Source: Chelonoidis abingdonii
Taxonomy: Eukaryota; Chordata; Testudines; Testudinidae
DNA length: 64,000 bases
Assembly (NCBI RefSeq): GCF_003597395.2
Contig: NC_133790.1
Coordinates: 26,991,167-27,055,166 of the forward strand
Direction of reading: 5' to 3'
The notes under the pieces are model-generated. The model saw only the letters and a list, made by a program, of their open reading frames with translations, was not told where the DNA came from and searched no databases. The position numbers and the translations under genes were made by a program. This document shows positions 22,530 through 33,534 of the stretch, piece after piece (the stretch's first letter is position 1; each line of letters begins with the position of its first letter).

Positions 22530-25500
22530 AGCTGGGGGCCTAAGGTGCTGCTGTGATATTAATAAGCCCCCAGGGACTTGACCCGGTGACTACAAAGAGC
22601 AGAGGTTTGAACAGAGGCATGGGCCCGTCACTGTGAGCTAAGCCCTCAGCCAGAGCCTGGCAATGACTTATCCTTCAAGCACCTTGCAGCAGCCAATCCA
22701 TGAGTAAGGACCAGGTCAGATGACTCCCAGAGACAACTACTTAATCCCGCAGGAGAAGCAGCAAGCCAGTCTGTGCAACTGCCACCTGTAAACTTCTTGT
22801 CCTGTGGCTTGTGGTCTTACAGGCTGCTGAGGCTTCCAGGCTGCTCCCACCAGCTGGCCCATCCTGGTATCCAGCTGCACCTGTCTGCGCCAGCTCCACC
22901 TCTGCCTTGGTGAGTTACCCAGCAACTCATCCACCCCCTGACACTCCCTGCCCTCCATGCCCCTTTCTTCTGCAGGTTCCATCCTTTGCAGAATCCCTTC
23001 CATACTCCTTTCCCTTTCATCCCTCTGTTTTTCCCCTCTATCCAGCTTTTTGTTCTTTCATCTCTTTCTTTATCAGAGCTCTCGTCCAATGAACCAAATG
23101 GCAAGAAGAATTCTGAGACCTTGCAGCTCAACTCATTTGTGGCTGCCTCTCCCTGTGTTATCATGCCGATGAGGCTTTTCCATGCAGGTGGCCTTGTTAG
23201 CAGAGGGTTAATCAGTCGAGAAGGCCTCTCCTTTCCTCTAGTGGCTCTAAAGGTTAACTCTACCCTGGCTTTGCCGCCATTTTTCTGGTTGGGTGGGCAG
23301 GATGCTTAAAATGGCACTTTGCGTGGTAAAAGCAAGGACTGGGGGAAGAAGAGAAGCTTTTATTTCCAAAAATAACTCTGGAACAAAATGAGGAGGTCAG
23401 GAGATGAGCGGGGAAGGAGAAGCTTCTTCCCTCAAGGACCAGCCCTGAGGTCTTATTCCTCCAAGTACCTGGAGAAGGGAACTTGGCTATAATAATATGC
23501 TGACAAGGCTAAAGCTAGCAACGTGGCCTAGTGCACGCACACATGTGCGTGTAGCCTGTGGTTTTGATTCCCTCCTCGCTATTTGCAGTACGGCTCCTCC
23601 AGTCCCTTGTCTAACCCTATTGAACTCTGCTGTCCTTTAGCTAGTCAACCCCAGCAGCAGGGACTGGGATGCTTTCTAGGATGGCCACGGTGTCAGTGCG
23701 GTGCTTTCCACCTTTCACCACCCATGAGGCTTTGCAGCAGGGAAACCAGCATGGACTGGAGGAGATCATGCAGATGGCAGAGCAGGTCATGGTAGAATTT
23801 GGGTCATTCTAGGATGAAATAAAACTGGAACACAAGTCACTTCCCAGAGAAATCTAACATCCGAATCTGGTCCCTTCTCTTCTGTGCATCAACAGCCAGC
23901 TAGTTTGTGATGTCTCCAACTACTGGCTGGCCTGAGACAAACCTAATTTTCTATCTCGTTTCCTTTTTGCTTTTAGTGCAGGGATGGTCTAATTAAAGAA
24001 ATGTGCCCTGGTACATCATGTTCGCTTGGGCTCGCCCTCCCAGTTTATCTTATTTACACAGACTTTTTGGGCTCCCCCTGAGCTCAGGGTCCTGTACAAT
24101 TATCCCCCTACTTTCTCCCCCTCTTGTCAGACCTTGGTGCAGTGTGGCTGCTTTGACCTGGCAGAAAGTGGCCGCAGAGCCCACATAACTAGCTACGGGA
24201 GTACCGCTCCAGTGTATGAGGAACTCCCAGTGACTGAAGAGCCGTACTGTAGCTTCTATCTGCTCCTGGTGTATGGAAGGACATGGCTAGGGGAAACATG
24301 GGGTCACTGGGGCTTCCCTCAGCCCTGCTGATCCATGGCTCCCATATTAGCTGCTTGGAGTCCTTGGCTGCTAGCACAACTTAAGCCAGAAGTTCAGGCA
24401 CTAGCTTAACCCCGCATGGTCTTAAGTGGGACCTAAGTTGTTCAGATAGGACGGAGCTGGGAAGCCGAATAAAGCTCTATGGTAGCTATGTGGTGGATAG
24501 GCCTTGGGTCAGCCTTTTGCACAGGGGTGAATCTTCCCCTGGAACAGGGAATTCACTTCTAAACCGCACAAATGCGTTCCCACCAGTATTTGCTCCAGTT
24601 CACCCATGAGGGCCCAATCCTGCATGGTCCTTGCACTCCCATCAGAGCACCATGGCCATCCCCGTCAGGTGTAGTTTCTAAAGTGTTTTGATGTGAGGTG
24701 CTCTCTAACCACAGGCTTTTGTGCAGTGACTGGGGGAAAAAGGCAGGAAAGGGTGTTTTCTGGAACAAGTATCGGGTGGGCATCTTATCACGTCTGTGGC
24801 CAATACGCCAGGAAATACAGCAACTTGTTTCCCCCATCCAAAGCCTGTCACTTTGACATGATAAACACGAGTCTTTGCACCCGCTCAGCTGGGATCCATC
24901 AAGGCTGGAGGGACTCACGGCACCAAAGAGCGGCTGAAGGCAGTTCAGTGATTGTGTAAATAGGCGCTTTGGAGTTCACCTCGAGCTGGGATAACTGTAA
25001 TTCATTAGAGGTGTCAGCCCCCTCTGCTTGGCAACTGTACCTCCTCCAGCTCTGGACACAAAAACAAACAGCAAAAGCATGTGGGCAAGGCAGGGAGAAG
25101 GGGGTCTCCCCTCAAGCATTGGAGTACAGAGTGCTGGCCCCTGGCTGTGGCTGCATGGCATGCAGTGGTTGCTCTTTGCTGTTGCCTTTGAGCTGCTTGC
25201 TGTTGCATGGCTTGCAGCTCTCCTGCTAGACCTATTGAGGCTCCGGGGCTGCTTTCAGGGATCCATTGCCTTTTGTTAGCCACTCGGGATGGAGCTGGTG
25301 TTCTGTGGGCCGGCGCTGCCAAGCCCTTGTGTAACAGGAAGGCTGCAGAGTGTTTCCCAGTTGGAACCGCCTGTTCTCATTCCTCCCCTGGGAAGATCTG
25401 CTGTAATACTTAACCACACTTAAAAGGGCACTGAAATATCTTACTACTGTTGGAGGGAACCTCCCGCAGTATATAAACTGTCAGAGGTGTCCAGTGAGTG

Positions 25501-26135
25501 CTTAGGGCCTTGGCTTACAGGGCTGGAAACACAGGAGGGAGAAGGATGGCTTAGAGTGCAGGAAGAGCAGAAACACGAACAACAACAAATGATGATATTT
25601 GGGAAGAACCTGTCCTGACAGACTGGCTCAGCTGTGACATAGTCTCCCATGTAGCCAGTGGAAGCTCACTTCTTTTAAAGCAGACTGGACAGATAGGGAA
25701 CAGGCCTTCACTAGCACAGACGAGCGAGAAGCACACTTGTCCATCTCTAGCTGATATGGTCCTACAGGTCATATTCTGACCTCATGTACACCAGCCTAAA
25801 TCTACTGAAATCAATGGGACAGGTTCTTAACCTTGCCACCACTCCAGCCAGAAATTCTCCAGTGCCCAAGGCATGGGCAGGCAGCAGCCCAGCAGTATCC
25901 AGCTGGCATAAGGGCCTTTTGTGAGGACAATCAGAGCAGGTTATGGCATTCGCAGGGCTGCTCTCAGATACGTCTGGCAGCAGGCCTGTGTAGAACTGGG
26001 TCCAGGATGAATATGCTCTGAAGAATACAGATCTCCCCCCAGAGGCGCTACATAGAGAACCATCGATTTGTAAATCACTCCCAATAATTATACCAGATAT
26101 TCCTGGGAAGCCAGGCTGAATCAATGAACCCATTT
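22530..26135. other. Unassigned non-coding DNA
   Basis: No gene recognised. Short fragments at about 25775-25830 (TCTACTGAAATCAATGGGAC) belong to the short palindromic repeat group. ORFs on both strands are short and lack domains. Confidence 0.35.
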
Positions 26136-26139
26136 TGAC

Positions 26140-26545
26140 TGCAGCTGATCAGACCGATGTTGTGATGAAAAAAATCTTTTTTGTAGAAATTGAAATGTTT
26201 TGAAAAAGTGTCCGTTTTTCAACAAAATTTTGTTTTAGGAAGCTTTAAATGAAATGAGGCATTTTGGTAACATGGAGATGCCCCACTTTGACATTTTTGG
26301 AACAGCTTTTCAAAATGAAATGCATTGTTTTTTCTATTTAAAAACATTTTAAAGATTAAGATTGGAAGGAAACATTTTGATCGACCCAAACAAAATTTCT
26401 TTAGAACTTTGTTTCTCAGGAAACTTCCACATTTTTGGTTTTGGTCTGTCTTGGAAAGGAAGAAAAATTGAAATTATGGAATTTATGTCAACATAGAAAA
26501 TGCTGTTCCTGGCAAACTCTAGTTTTGACCACAGCACACCGTAAA
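26140..26545. repeat. AT-rich TTTCA/TGAAA dispersed repeat
   Basis: Starts CAGCTGATCAGACC and continues with GAAATGTTTTGAAAAAGTGT and AATGAAATGAGGCATTTTGG, as in the copies at 515, 7665 and 9056. Confidence 0.45.
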
Positions 26546-26704
26546 GTGCTGAGAAGATCAACACAGTTGGGTCTGAATGATGCCAGGAACTGCTCACATG
26601 GATACACTTACAGTATCCGAGCCTAAGCTGAAACTATTTATACTGAAATATTAGGGCAGAATATAAAACAATTGACTAATGAGATGGGTATTTTCTTATA
26701 TTGT

Positions 26705-26880
26705 GTGACTGTGTTGGCCCAATAGTTAGCACATGAGAGTGGACTCAGGAAGCATGAGCTCTGTTCATGTCTCTACTGTATGCCTCAGTTTCCCCATGTG
26801 TAAAATAAGGTGATGTCTTACCTCCTTTGTAAAGCGCCCTGAGGTCTACAGATGAAATGTGCTACATAAGAATAAGGTAT
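26705..26880 (+). repeat. MIR-like SINE
   Basis: TATGCCTCAGTTTCCCCATG, TGTAAAATAAGGTGATGTCT, then TTTGTAAAGCGCCCTGAGGT. Confidence 0.8.
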
Positions 26881-26884
26881 GACT

Positions 26885-27294
26885 AACTTCTAAAAACAAT
26901 CCTTTAAAGAACATTGACTATTTTTAGTAGCTTTCCAAGATAATTATGAAAGCTGATTAATAAAATGCATTCACTTACACAACTTCGCTGATGCAAAGTC
27001 AGTAGCAATAAGGATGAATTTTTGGAGGTTTTTTGTTTTTCAAAGCATGCCCTAGCATCAAAATAACAACGCCTAACATTGCTTTTAGAAAGACTTTTTT
27101 TTTAGTTTATGCAACCAGTTTGAAAATAAACACTGGAATGGCAGGAGGAAAATTAAATAAACGGATTCCTGAGATATAAATCACAGACTCTCAGGGAGGC
27201 AGGATTAGTACCTCATCCCGCAGTTCTGAAAGCACACAGCTGTGTCATTTGAGCAACAAGACAAATGATCACCAGCAAGATTTCTGCCACCATT
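26885..27294. other. Unassigned AT-rich DNA
   Basis: No gene or named repeat. Confidence 0.35.
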
Positions 27295-27536
27295 TACTTA
27301 GCTATACTAGTCTGGGCCCTGGGAAAAAACACATGCTGGCTAACATGGCTATGCTGGCAAAAACCCCTGTGTAGATGCAGCTATACCAGCAAAAGAAACC
27401 TCTTTTCGGGATAGCTTATGTTGTTCAAGGATGTGGTTTAACTGTACCACCAAAAGAACTCCTTATTCTGGATGAAGCTGCATCTTCAGTAGTGGGCTCT
27501 GCCAGTATAGCTCTGCTGGTTTAGCTGTATGGGCAA
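27295..27536. repeat. Dispersed repeat with CTGTGTAGATGCAGCTATAC core
   Basis: Contains TGTAGATGCAGCTATACCAG and later CCAGTATAGCTCTGCTGG, partly inverted copies. The hAT element at 27537 inserted at its right part. Confidence 0.5.
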
Positions 27537-27804
27537 CAGGGGCGGCTCTAGGGATTTTGCCGCCCCAAGCACGGCAGGCAGGCTGCATCCCACGGTTTGC
27601 CTGTGGAGGGTCCGCTGGTCCTGCGGCTTTGGAGGACCTCCTGCAGGCACGGGAGGTCCACCGAAGCCGCGGGACCAGCGGACCCTCCGCAGGCAAGCCA
27701 CGGAAGGCAGCCTGCCTGCTGCCCTGGCAGCGCCAGCATAGCGCCCCTCACAGCTTGTCGCCCCAAGCACGCGCCTGGCGTGCTGGGGCTTGGAGCCGCC
27801 CCTG
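27537..27804. mobile_element. hAT-type MITE, family A, copy 2 (268 bp), best preserved
   Basis: Exact 12-bp inverted ends CAGGGGCGGCTC and GAGCCGCCCCTG. Both flanks carry ATGGGCAA (27529-27536 and 27805-27812), a perfect 8-bp TSD. Long inner arms (GGACCAGCGGACCCTCC and its complement) make it a foldback. It has no transposase, so it is non-autonomous. Confidence 0.95.
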
Positions 27805-27825
27805 ATGGGCAAAGCCTGTCTAGTC

Positions 27826-27960
27826 TAGAATGGCCTTTAGATTGTAAATTCTCTGGGGCAGAGATCACCTTTCTGTTCTGTGTTTACAGTGCCTAGCCAG
27901 TGGAGTGCGGGTCTGAGACTTCGGCTCTTAGGCATTACCATCATACAAATCACAAATAAT
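27826..27960 (+). repeat. SINE tail
   Basis: GATTGTAAATTCTCTGGGGC, then ACAGTGCCTAGCCAGTGGAG and an ACAAATCACAAATAAT end: the shared reptile SINE tail without the tRNA-like head. Confidence 0.7.
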
Positions 27961-27964
27961 GATC

Positions 27965-28410
27965 ATAAAATACATCTTTTCTGTGTCCACATTGGAGGAA
28001 GCCATTATTGCCAATATCAAATGTTAAAAATTCATGATTTAAAAGAAAAAACAAAAAACATTTTGGGTATTTGCTTCTGGTTTCTGAGTCTTTACTCCAC
28101 ACTTGGATCACATTTCCAGCTTTTCTCCCCCACCCTGAGAGCTAGAAACTTTAATGTATTTCAGTGAAAGTGGACTTCTCGTAACTCCAGGAGCTTTAAG
28201 AAACCCCAAATATCTGGAGACTTGGGATTCAAATGGCAAGAGTTGGCAATACAACAAAGGCTGAGACGGCAGAAATCTTGTCAAAAAAGCTGGATTGGAG
28301 AGAGTTTGACAATTCAGGAGGTCCGAGAACTCACAGACTCCCAGCTTCCACATGATTCCCCAGCTGGGGCTGAAATCTCCCTCTGCTTGCAAGATTTCAA
28401 CATCTTTAAC
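27965..28410. other. Unassigned non-coding DNA
   Basis: No gene or named repeat. Confidence 0.35.
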
Positions 28411-28411
28411 A

Positions 28412-28575
28412 TTTTATAGACTTCAAGAGGCCAGGAGGGACCATTAGATCATCTGCTCTGCCCTCCTGTGTAGCACAGACAATTGAATTTCACCCAGTTA
28501 CTCCTGCACTGAGCTCAATAATTTGTATTTGGCTTCAGCATGTTTTCCTGAAAGGCATCCTGTCTTAATTTGAAG
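28412..28575 (-). mobile_element. CR1 LINE, 3' end, reverse orientation
   Basis: TTATAGACTTCAAGAGGCCA then GGAGGGACCATTAGATCATC and GCCCTCCTGTGTAGCACAGA is the reverse complement of a CR1 3' end. Confidence 0.8.
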
Positions 28576-28934
28576 ATGTCAACAGAAAAAGGATTTTCTT
28601 TTTCTTTCCCTGTTTGTTTGTTCCTGTGGCTAATTACCTTTAGTGGGTATATGCCAGTGGTGCGCATCATTCAGAGACAAGGTCTCTGGCCCAAAAGTTT
28701 ATCAACTAAGGTTTTGATCCTGCAAACACTTACACCTGATGAACTTTACACATACAAGCAGTGCCACTGCCAAGGGTGATTCTCTCTTCCCTTTTGTGAA
28801 GGCTAAAGTCTGAGTCACCTCTGCCTCAATAAATCCGCACAAGTTAAGATGCAGGATCAAACACCTGACAGGAGTGGGCAGCTAGGGGAACTCTGTCCTA
28901 CAGACTCCACTAGGAATCTCTTGTGTCCACAGGA

Positions 28935-30335
28935 TTAGAATTAATGCCGTTCAACATGGTTTGATGGAAACTAGATCTTGTCAAACCAACCTGTCTTCAT
29001 TCTTTGAGATGACAAGTTTGGCTGCTAAAGGTAATTGCATAGATGCAATTCTTAGACTTTTGTAAGGTGTTTAACTTAGTGTTGCAGGACATAAGAACAT
29101 AACGGCCATACTGGGTCAGACCAAAGGTCCATCTAGCCCAGTATCCTGTCTTCCAACAGTGGCCAATGCCAGGTGCTTCAGAGCGAATGAACAGAACCAG
29201 GTAACCATCAAATGATCCATCCCATTTCTTATTTAAAAAATAGCACTAGACAATATCAATTTGAAGCACATGTTAAATAGAGTGAGCCCTGGCTAATCCC
29301 AAGAAGTCATTGTCAGTGGAGAATTGTATTTGAATGGAGATATTTGTGGTGGGGCTGCACAGGGGTCTGCAGTGGGCCTAACACTATTATCATTTTCATC
29401 AATGATCTGGAAGGAAATATCAAATCTCTGATCATTAAAATGTGCAGATGACACAAAGGTTGTTGAAGTGGTAAATAATGATGAGGGTGGGGCACTCATA
29501 CAGCGCAATCTGGATTGCTTGGGAAGATGGGCCCATTCAAACAAAATGCGGGTCAATACAACCAAATGCTACATCATACATCCAGGAACAAAGAATACAG
29601 AAAGGGGCTTAAATCTGGAGAGCAGTGACTCTGAACAGGATTTAGGGGTCACAGAGGACAAGGAGCTCAACGTGAGCTCCCAATGCAATTCTGTAGCATG
29701 AAGGGTTAATGCGGTAAAAACGGGAGTAGGAGCAAGGAGATGATTTTTACCTCTGTATGCAGCATTGGTGAGAACAATAATGGGATGCTGTGCACAGCAC
29801 TGGTCTCCAGCTTTTCAACATCCTTAATAGGTGGCCAAGGGGCAGAAAAGAGCCACAAAAATGAGTTGAGGGCTGGATGAAAAGCCTTAGTGTGAGAGAC
29901 TTGAATAGGTGAATCGATTTAGTGTCTCAAAAAAAGAGTTTAGTGTGAGAGGTAACTTGATGGCAGTGTATACAGATCTTCACGTGGAGAAAACACTGGC
30001 TCCTTAGGGGCTCTTTGACCTAGTGGAGAAAGGCAGCACAAGGACCAATGGCTGGCAGTTAAAACCGGACTAATTTCAATTAGAGATAAGGCCCGCGCTT
30101 CTCCCAGTGGGAGTGGGTGGCCAATGGGACCAACGACCAAGGGAAGTGTTGGATTCTCCCGCTCTTGATAGCTTCAGGTCAGGACTGGACAATGCCTTTT
30201 TGAAAGCGAAGCTTTAGCCAAACGCAGGGTCTTGAGCTCAACACGGCTGTAACTCACTGTCTCAGATGTCATGGCCTGTGATGTTCTGGAGGTCAGACTA
30301 GATCTCTTCTGGCCTTACATTCTATTTATCTAACA
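28935..30335 (+). mobile_element. CR1 LINE copy with part of the reverse transcriptase and the 3' end, interrupted
   Basis: The first part (AGATCTTGTCAAACCAACCT) runs to 29088; after an inserted CR1 piece it continues with LGPTLL-like coding and the catalytic-site remnant KCADDTKV at about 29438-29461. The family usually has F/Y-A-D-D, so the pair of aspartates remains but the first residue is Cys. The C-terminal segment CLGRWAHSNKMRVNTTKCYI follows (ORF 29468-29701). The 3' end is GGTCAGACTAGATCTCTTCT then CATTCTATTT. Stops and frameshifts make it dead. Confidence 0.88.
29089..29236 (-). mobile_element. Younger CR1 3' end inserted in the older CR1
   Basis: ACATAAGAACATAACGGCCA, TACTGGGTCAGACCAAAGGT and CCATCTAGCCCAGTATCCTG form the reverse complement of the common chelonian/crocodilian CR1 3' end. 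The host CR1 continues on both sides, so this insertion is later. Confidence 0.9.
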
Positions 30336-30359
30336 CAACAGTTCCTAGGGTCTTATCCT

Positions 30360-30800
30360 TTGTGGTAATGCAATAAACTAATCTAACCCACTGACTGGAC
30401 TGATGAGCCCACTGCCGCAGTATCTGCATGCCACGTTTCTCAACAAATAAAATACCCCCTTGCTCCATCATCTGGTGTGTGCGCGGATGGGGGAGCGTGC
30501 ATGTGATTATACTAGCTCTCAAGCTGCTTACTGGAATGTGTAAACAAGTCTCGGCCCCCAGCTCTGTATTTGCTAATAAACCATCTGGCATTGCTTATTT
30601 TAATTGCACTCTGCTCCTATTTGGGGGCTCCCAAATGAGACGGTGCCCTACATTCTTTTGCACAGCATTTGGCCGGGGATAATTGTTCCATTCAAATGGC
30701 ACGCCAGGGCCTTTGATTTCATTCCAGGGCAGGCAGGTGCTTTCAATATTCGCCATGTAAAGCCTCTCTGATAGGGAAAGTGTTTGCAAGATGCATGTCG
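30360..30800. promoter_or_regulatory. Candidate conserved non-coding element
   Basis: Repeat-free DNA with binding-site words close together: GGAATG (TEAD type) at 30533-30538, GTAAACA (forkhead type) at 30540-30546, TTAATTGCAC and CCAAATGAGAC. No coding signature. Proposed only from context and the absence of repeats. Confidence 0.25.
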
Positions 30801-31680
30801 GTGGGGCGGGGGGGCGAGATCCAAACCTTCCCCCAGAGCTGACACTGAGTCCTTCCTGCTGCTGCCAAGGCGCATGGCCTGTCCTCTGGTGAGAGAGAAA
30901 GGAGCAGTCACTCTGCCACACCTACCCCCCTGACAGCGCCTTGGCTCCCTGGGGCATGAGGGGGGCCTGTGTCCTCGCCAAGGGGATGCCAAGCTGGTTC
31001 TGTGTTGAGGGGCTTTGATCTCAGCCTGCATTCTCCTCCCGCTCTCTCATGCCCGGGGCTTGTCTGCTCAGTTAGCCGGTCTCCTGCCATGTCAAAGTGT
31101 CAACAGTGACCTGTCTCTACTGCTGCCTCAGAGCCTTTCCCTGCTCTGTCGTGTATTGACAGGCTGTGCCAATGCAATGCCCTCCTTTCTCTCATTCCTG
31201 CCTGTTTCACTCCCCTGTGCCCGCACCTCTCTTCTTTCACACAAACTCCTCCTGGCTTTTAGAGTTTCATTTCTCACCCTTCTTTCATCTGTTTCACCTT
31301 CTTTCCTCTCTCTGCATCTCTCTCTCTCTCTCCTGTCTCACACACCCACCTAATTCTTGCTGTACTTGTTGATAAGAAATTGCTGCCCTGAACCCAGCCA
31401 GAAGGAGCCTACTTTGGTTTCTAGCACCTGGGAAGATAAGATGGAGGTAGCTGCCTCTGGAAACGACCACAGGCTCCTGCCTTTTCCTTGTCCAAGGGGT
31501 GGACATGAACAGATGTCCTGGGCTGTTTGCAAGGTACCAGCAGTGCTAGCAGGTCTGACCCCCAGCCTGCAGTTCTAGCCACGTGGCAGCTGACTTCCTG
31601 TGCCCCCTGCAAGCCCTTCAAGTAAATATTGGCTTGGATCCTTCATTGCTCCTGAGACTTACAGAAGAAAAGTTGGCCAG
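30801..31680. other. Unassigned non-coding DNA with a pyrimidine-rich part
   Basis: C/T-rich between about 31180 and 31350, with a short (TC)n run near 31315-31332. No gene seen. Confidence 0.4.
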
Positions 31681-31682
31681 TC

Positions 31683-31796
31683 ACTGGACTGGGAAAATGG
31701 AATCTAGGTTCTATTCTTTACTCAGCCACTGACTTTCTGGGTGCCCTTGGGCAAGTCATTTCCCTGCTCTGGGCCTCAGTTTCCCCTCCCACATTT
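31683..31796 (+). repeat. MIR-like SINE, cut by CR1
   Basis: CTGGGTGCCCTTGGGCAAGT, GGGCCTCAGTTTCCCCTCC; it stops exactly where the reverse CR1 begins. Confidence 0.8.
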
Positions 31797-32975
31797 TCAT
31801 AGAATCATAGGACTGGACGGGACCTCGAGAGATCATCTAGTCCAGTTCCCTGCACTCATGGCAGGACTATTATCTACACCATTCCTAACAGGTGTTTATC
31901 TAACCTACTCTCCAGTGATGGAGATTCCACAACCTTCCAAGGCAACTTAGTCCAGTGCTTAACCACGCTGACAGGAAGTTTTTCCTAATGTCCAATCTAA
32001 ACCTCCCTTGATGCAATTTAAGCCCATTGCTTCTTGTCCTATCCTCAGAGGTTAAGAACAACAATTCTTCTCCCTTCTCCTTGAAACAACCTTTTATGTA
32101 TCTGAAAACTGTTATCATGTCCCGTCTCAGACTAAACAAACCCATTTTTTTCAAACTTCCGTCATGTTTTCTAGACCCTTAATCATTTTTGTTGCTCTTC
32201 TCTGGACTTTCTCAATTTGTCCACATCCTTCCTGAAATGTGGCACCCAGAACTGGACATAAAACTCCAGATGAGGCCTAATCAGAGAGGAGTAGAGTGGA
32301 AGAATTACTTCTCCTGTCTTGCTCACAACACTCCTGCTAATATGTCCCGGAATAATTTTTGCTTTTTTTTTTTTTGCAACAGTATTACACTTGACTCATA
32401 TTTAGCTTGTGGTCCACTAAGATCTCTTTCTGCAGTACTCCTTCCTCTGCAGTCATTTCACATTTTGTATGTGTGCAACTCATTGTTCTTTCCTAAGTGG
32501 AGTACTTTGCATTTGTCCTTATTGAATTTCATCCTATTTACTTCAGACCATTTCTCCAGCTTGTCCAGACCATTTTGAATTTTAATCCTATTCTCCAAAG
32601 TACTTGCAATCCCTCCCAGCTTGGTATTGTCTGCAAATTTTATACATGTGTACTCTATGCCATTATCTAAACCATTGATGAAGATATTGAACAGAACCGG
32701 ACCCAGAACTGATCCCTGCGGGACCCCACTCGTTATGCCTTTCCAGCATGACTGTGAACCACTGGTAACTACTCTCTAGGAACAATTTTCCAACCAGTTT
32801 TGCACCCACCTTATAGTAGCTCCACCTAGGTTGCATTTCCCTAGTTTGTTTGTGAGAAGGTCATGTAAGACGGTATCAAAAGCTTTACCAAAGTGAAAAT
32901 ATACCACATCTACTGCTTCCCCACCATCCACAAGGCTTGTTACCCTGTCAAAGAAAGCTGTCAGGTTGGTTTGAT
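31797..32975 (-). mobile_element. CR1 LINE, about 1.2 kb of the 3' half, reverse orientation
   Basis: The complete 3' end (TTCATAGAATCATAGGACTG as read on the plus strand) is followed backwards through the C-terminal RT region. On the minus strand near 32730-32680 it encodes VPQGSVLGPVLFNIFING, and near 32640-32620 it has FADNTKLG, where the second catalytic aspartate of FADD has become Asn. Later LDKLEKWSEVNRMKFNKDKC is recognisable. Scattered stops show it is inactive; it is truncated at its 5' side. Confidence 0.93.
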
Positions 32976-33270
32976 TTTATCTGCCATGTGTACTTAAACC
33001 GTAGAATCTTCAGGACGGGGACTGTCTCTTAATGAGTGTATTCATGTCTATCTCAGTGAAATCCCAAGCTCAGCTGAGGTGTAATAGAGAAGTCGTACAA
33101 ACCTTTCCCTTCAGTGCTATGTGGTCTTCAGGGCATCAGGCCCGCCAAAGCAAAGCCATCCTTTGGCATGCTGCATAGGGAGGGAATGGCTAGAAGGGCG
33201 CAGGTTTGTCAAGTCTTCAATTGCTGGTGCTGCTGAGCGCAGGGAATGCACTGCCTGGTGTCTTATAGAG
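32976..33270. other. Unassigned DNA with a SINE-tail trace
   Basis: CTTCAGGACGGGGACTGTCT at about 33009 resembles the shared SINE tail. Confidence 0.4.
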
Positions 33271-33280
33271 TGGGCAATTC

Positions 33281-33534
33281 AGGTATGTTTACATTGCAGC
33301 TGGAGGCATCTGCCTGAGCTGGGAATTATGTGCCTGCACTAGCCATGATTGAGCTAGTGTGCTAAAAATAGCACTAAAGCCGCAGTGGCATGGATGGTGG
33401 CAGAGGCCAGCCATCCAAGCATAAACCGCATGTCTCAGGCAGTATTCTCCTTGGGCAGGCAGCCTGACCTGCTGCGGCTCTGCTGTTATTTTAGGGAAGA
33501 AGCATGGTTGGGTCACAGTGTAGATGTTCCCTCC
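33281..33534. mobile_element. Non-autonomous DNA transposon with GTCTACACTG-type ends
   Basis: Left end AGGTATGTTTACATTGCAGC and right end GGTCACAGTGTAGATGTTCC are decayed inverted copies. Inside are GCTAGTGTGCTAAAAATAGC and a palindromic centre near ATCCAAGCATAAACC. I recognise the pattern as common in turtles. No TSD is clear. Confidence 0.65.

Noticed and set aside
29468..29701. ORF of 77 codons considered as a host gene
   Set aside because: It is the C-terminal part of the CR1 reverse transcriptase domain of a dead LINE copy.
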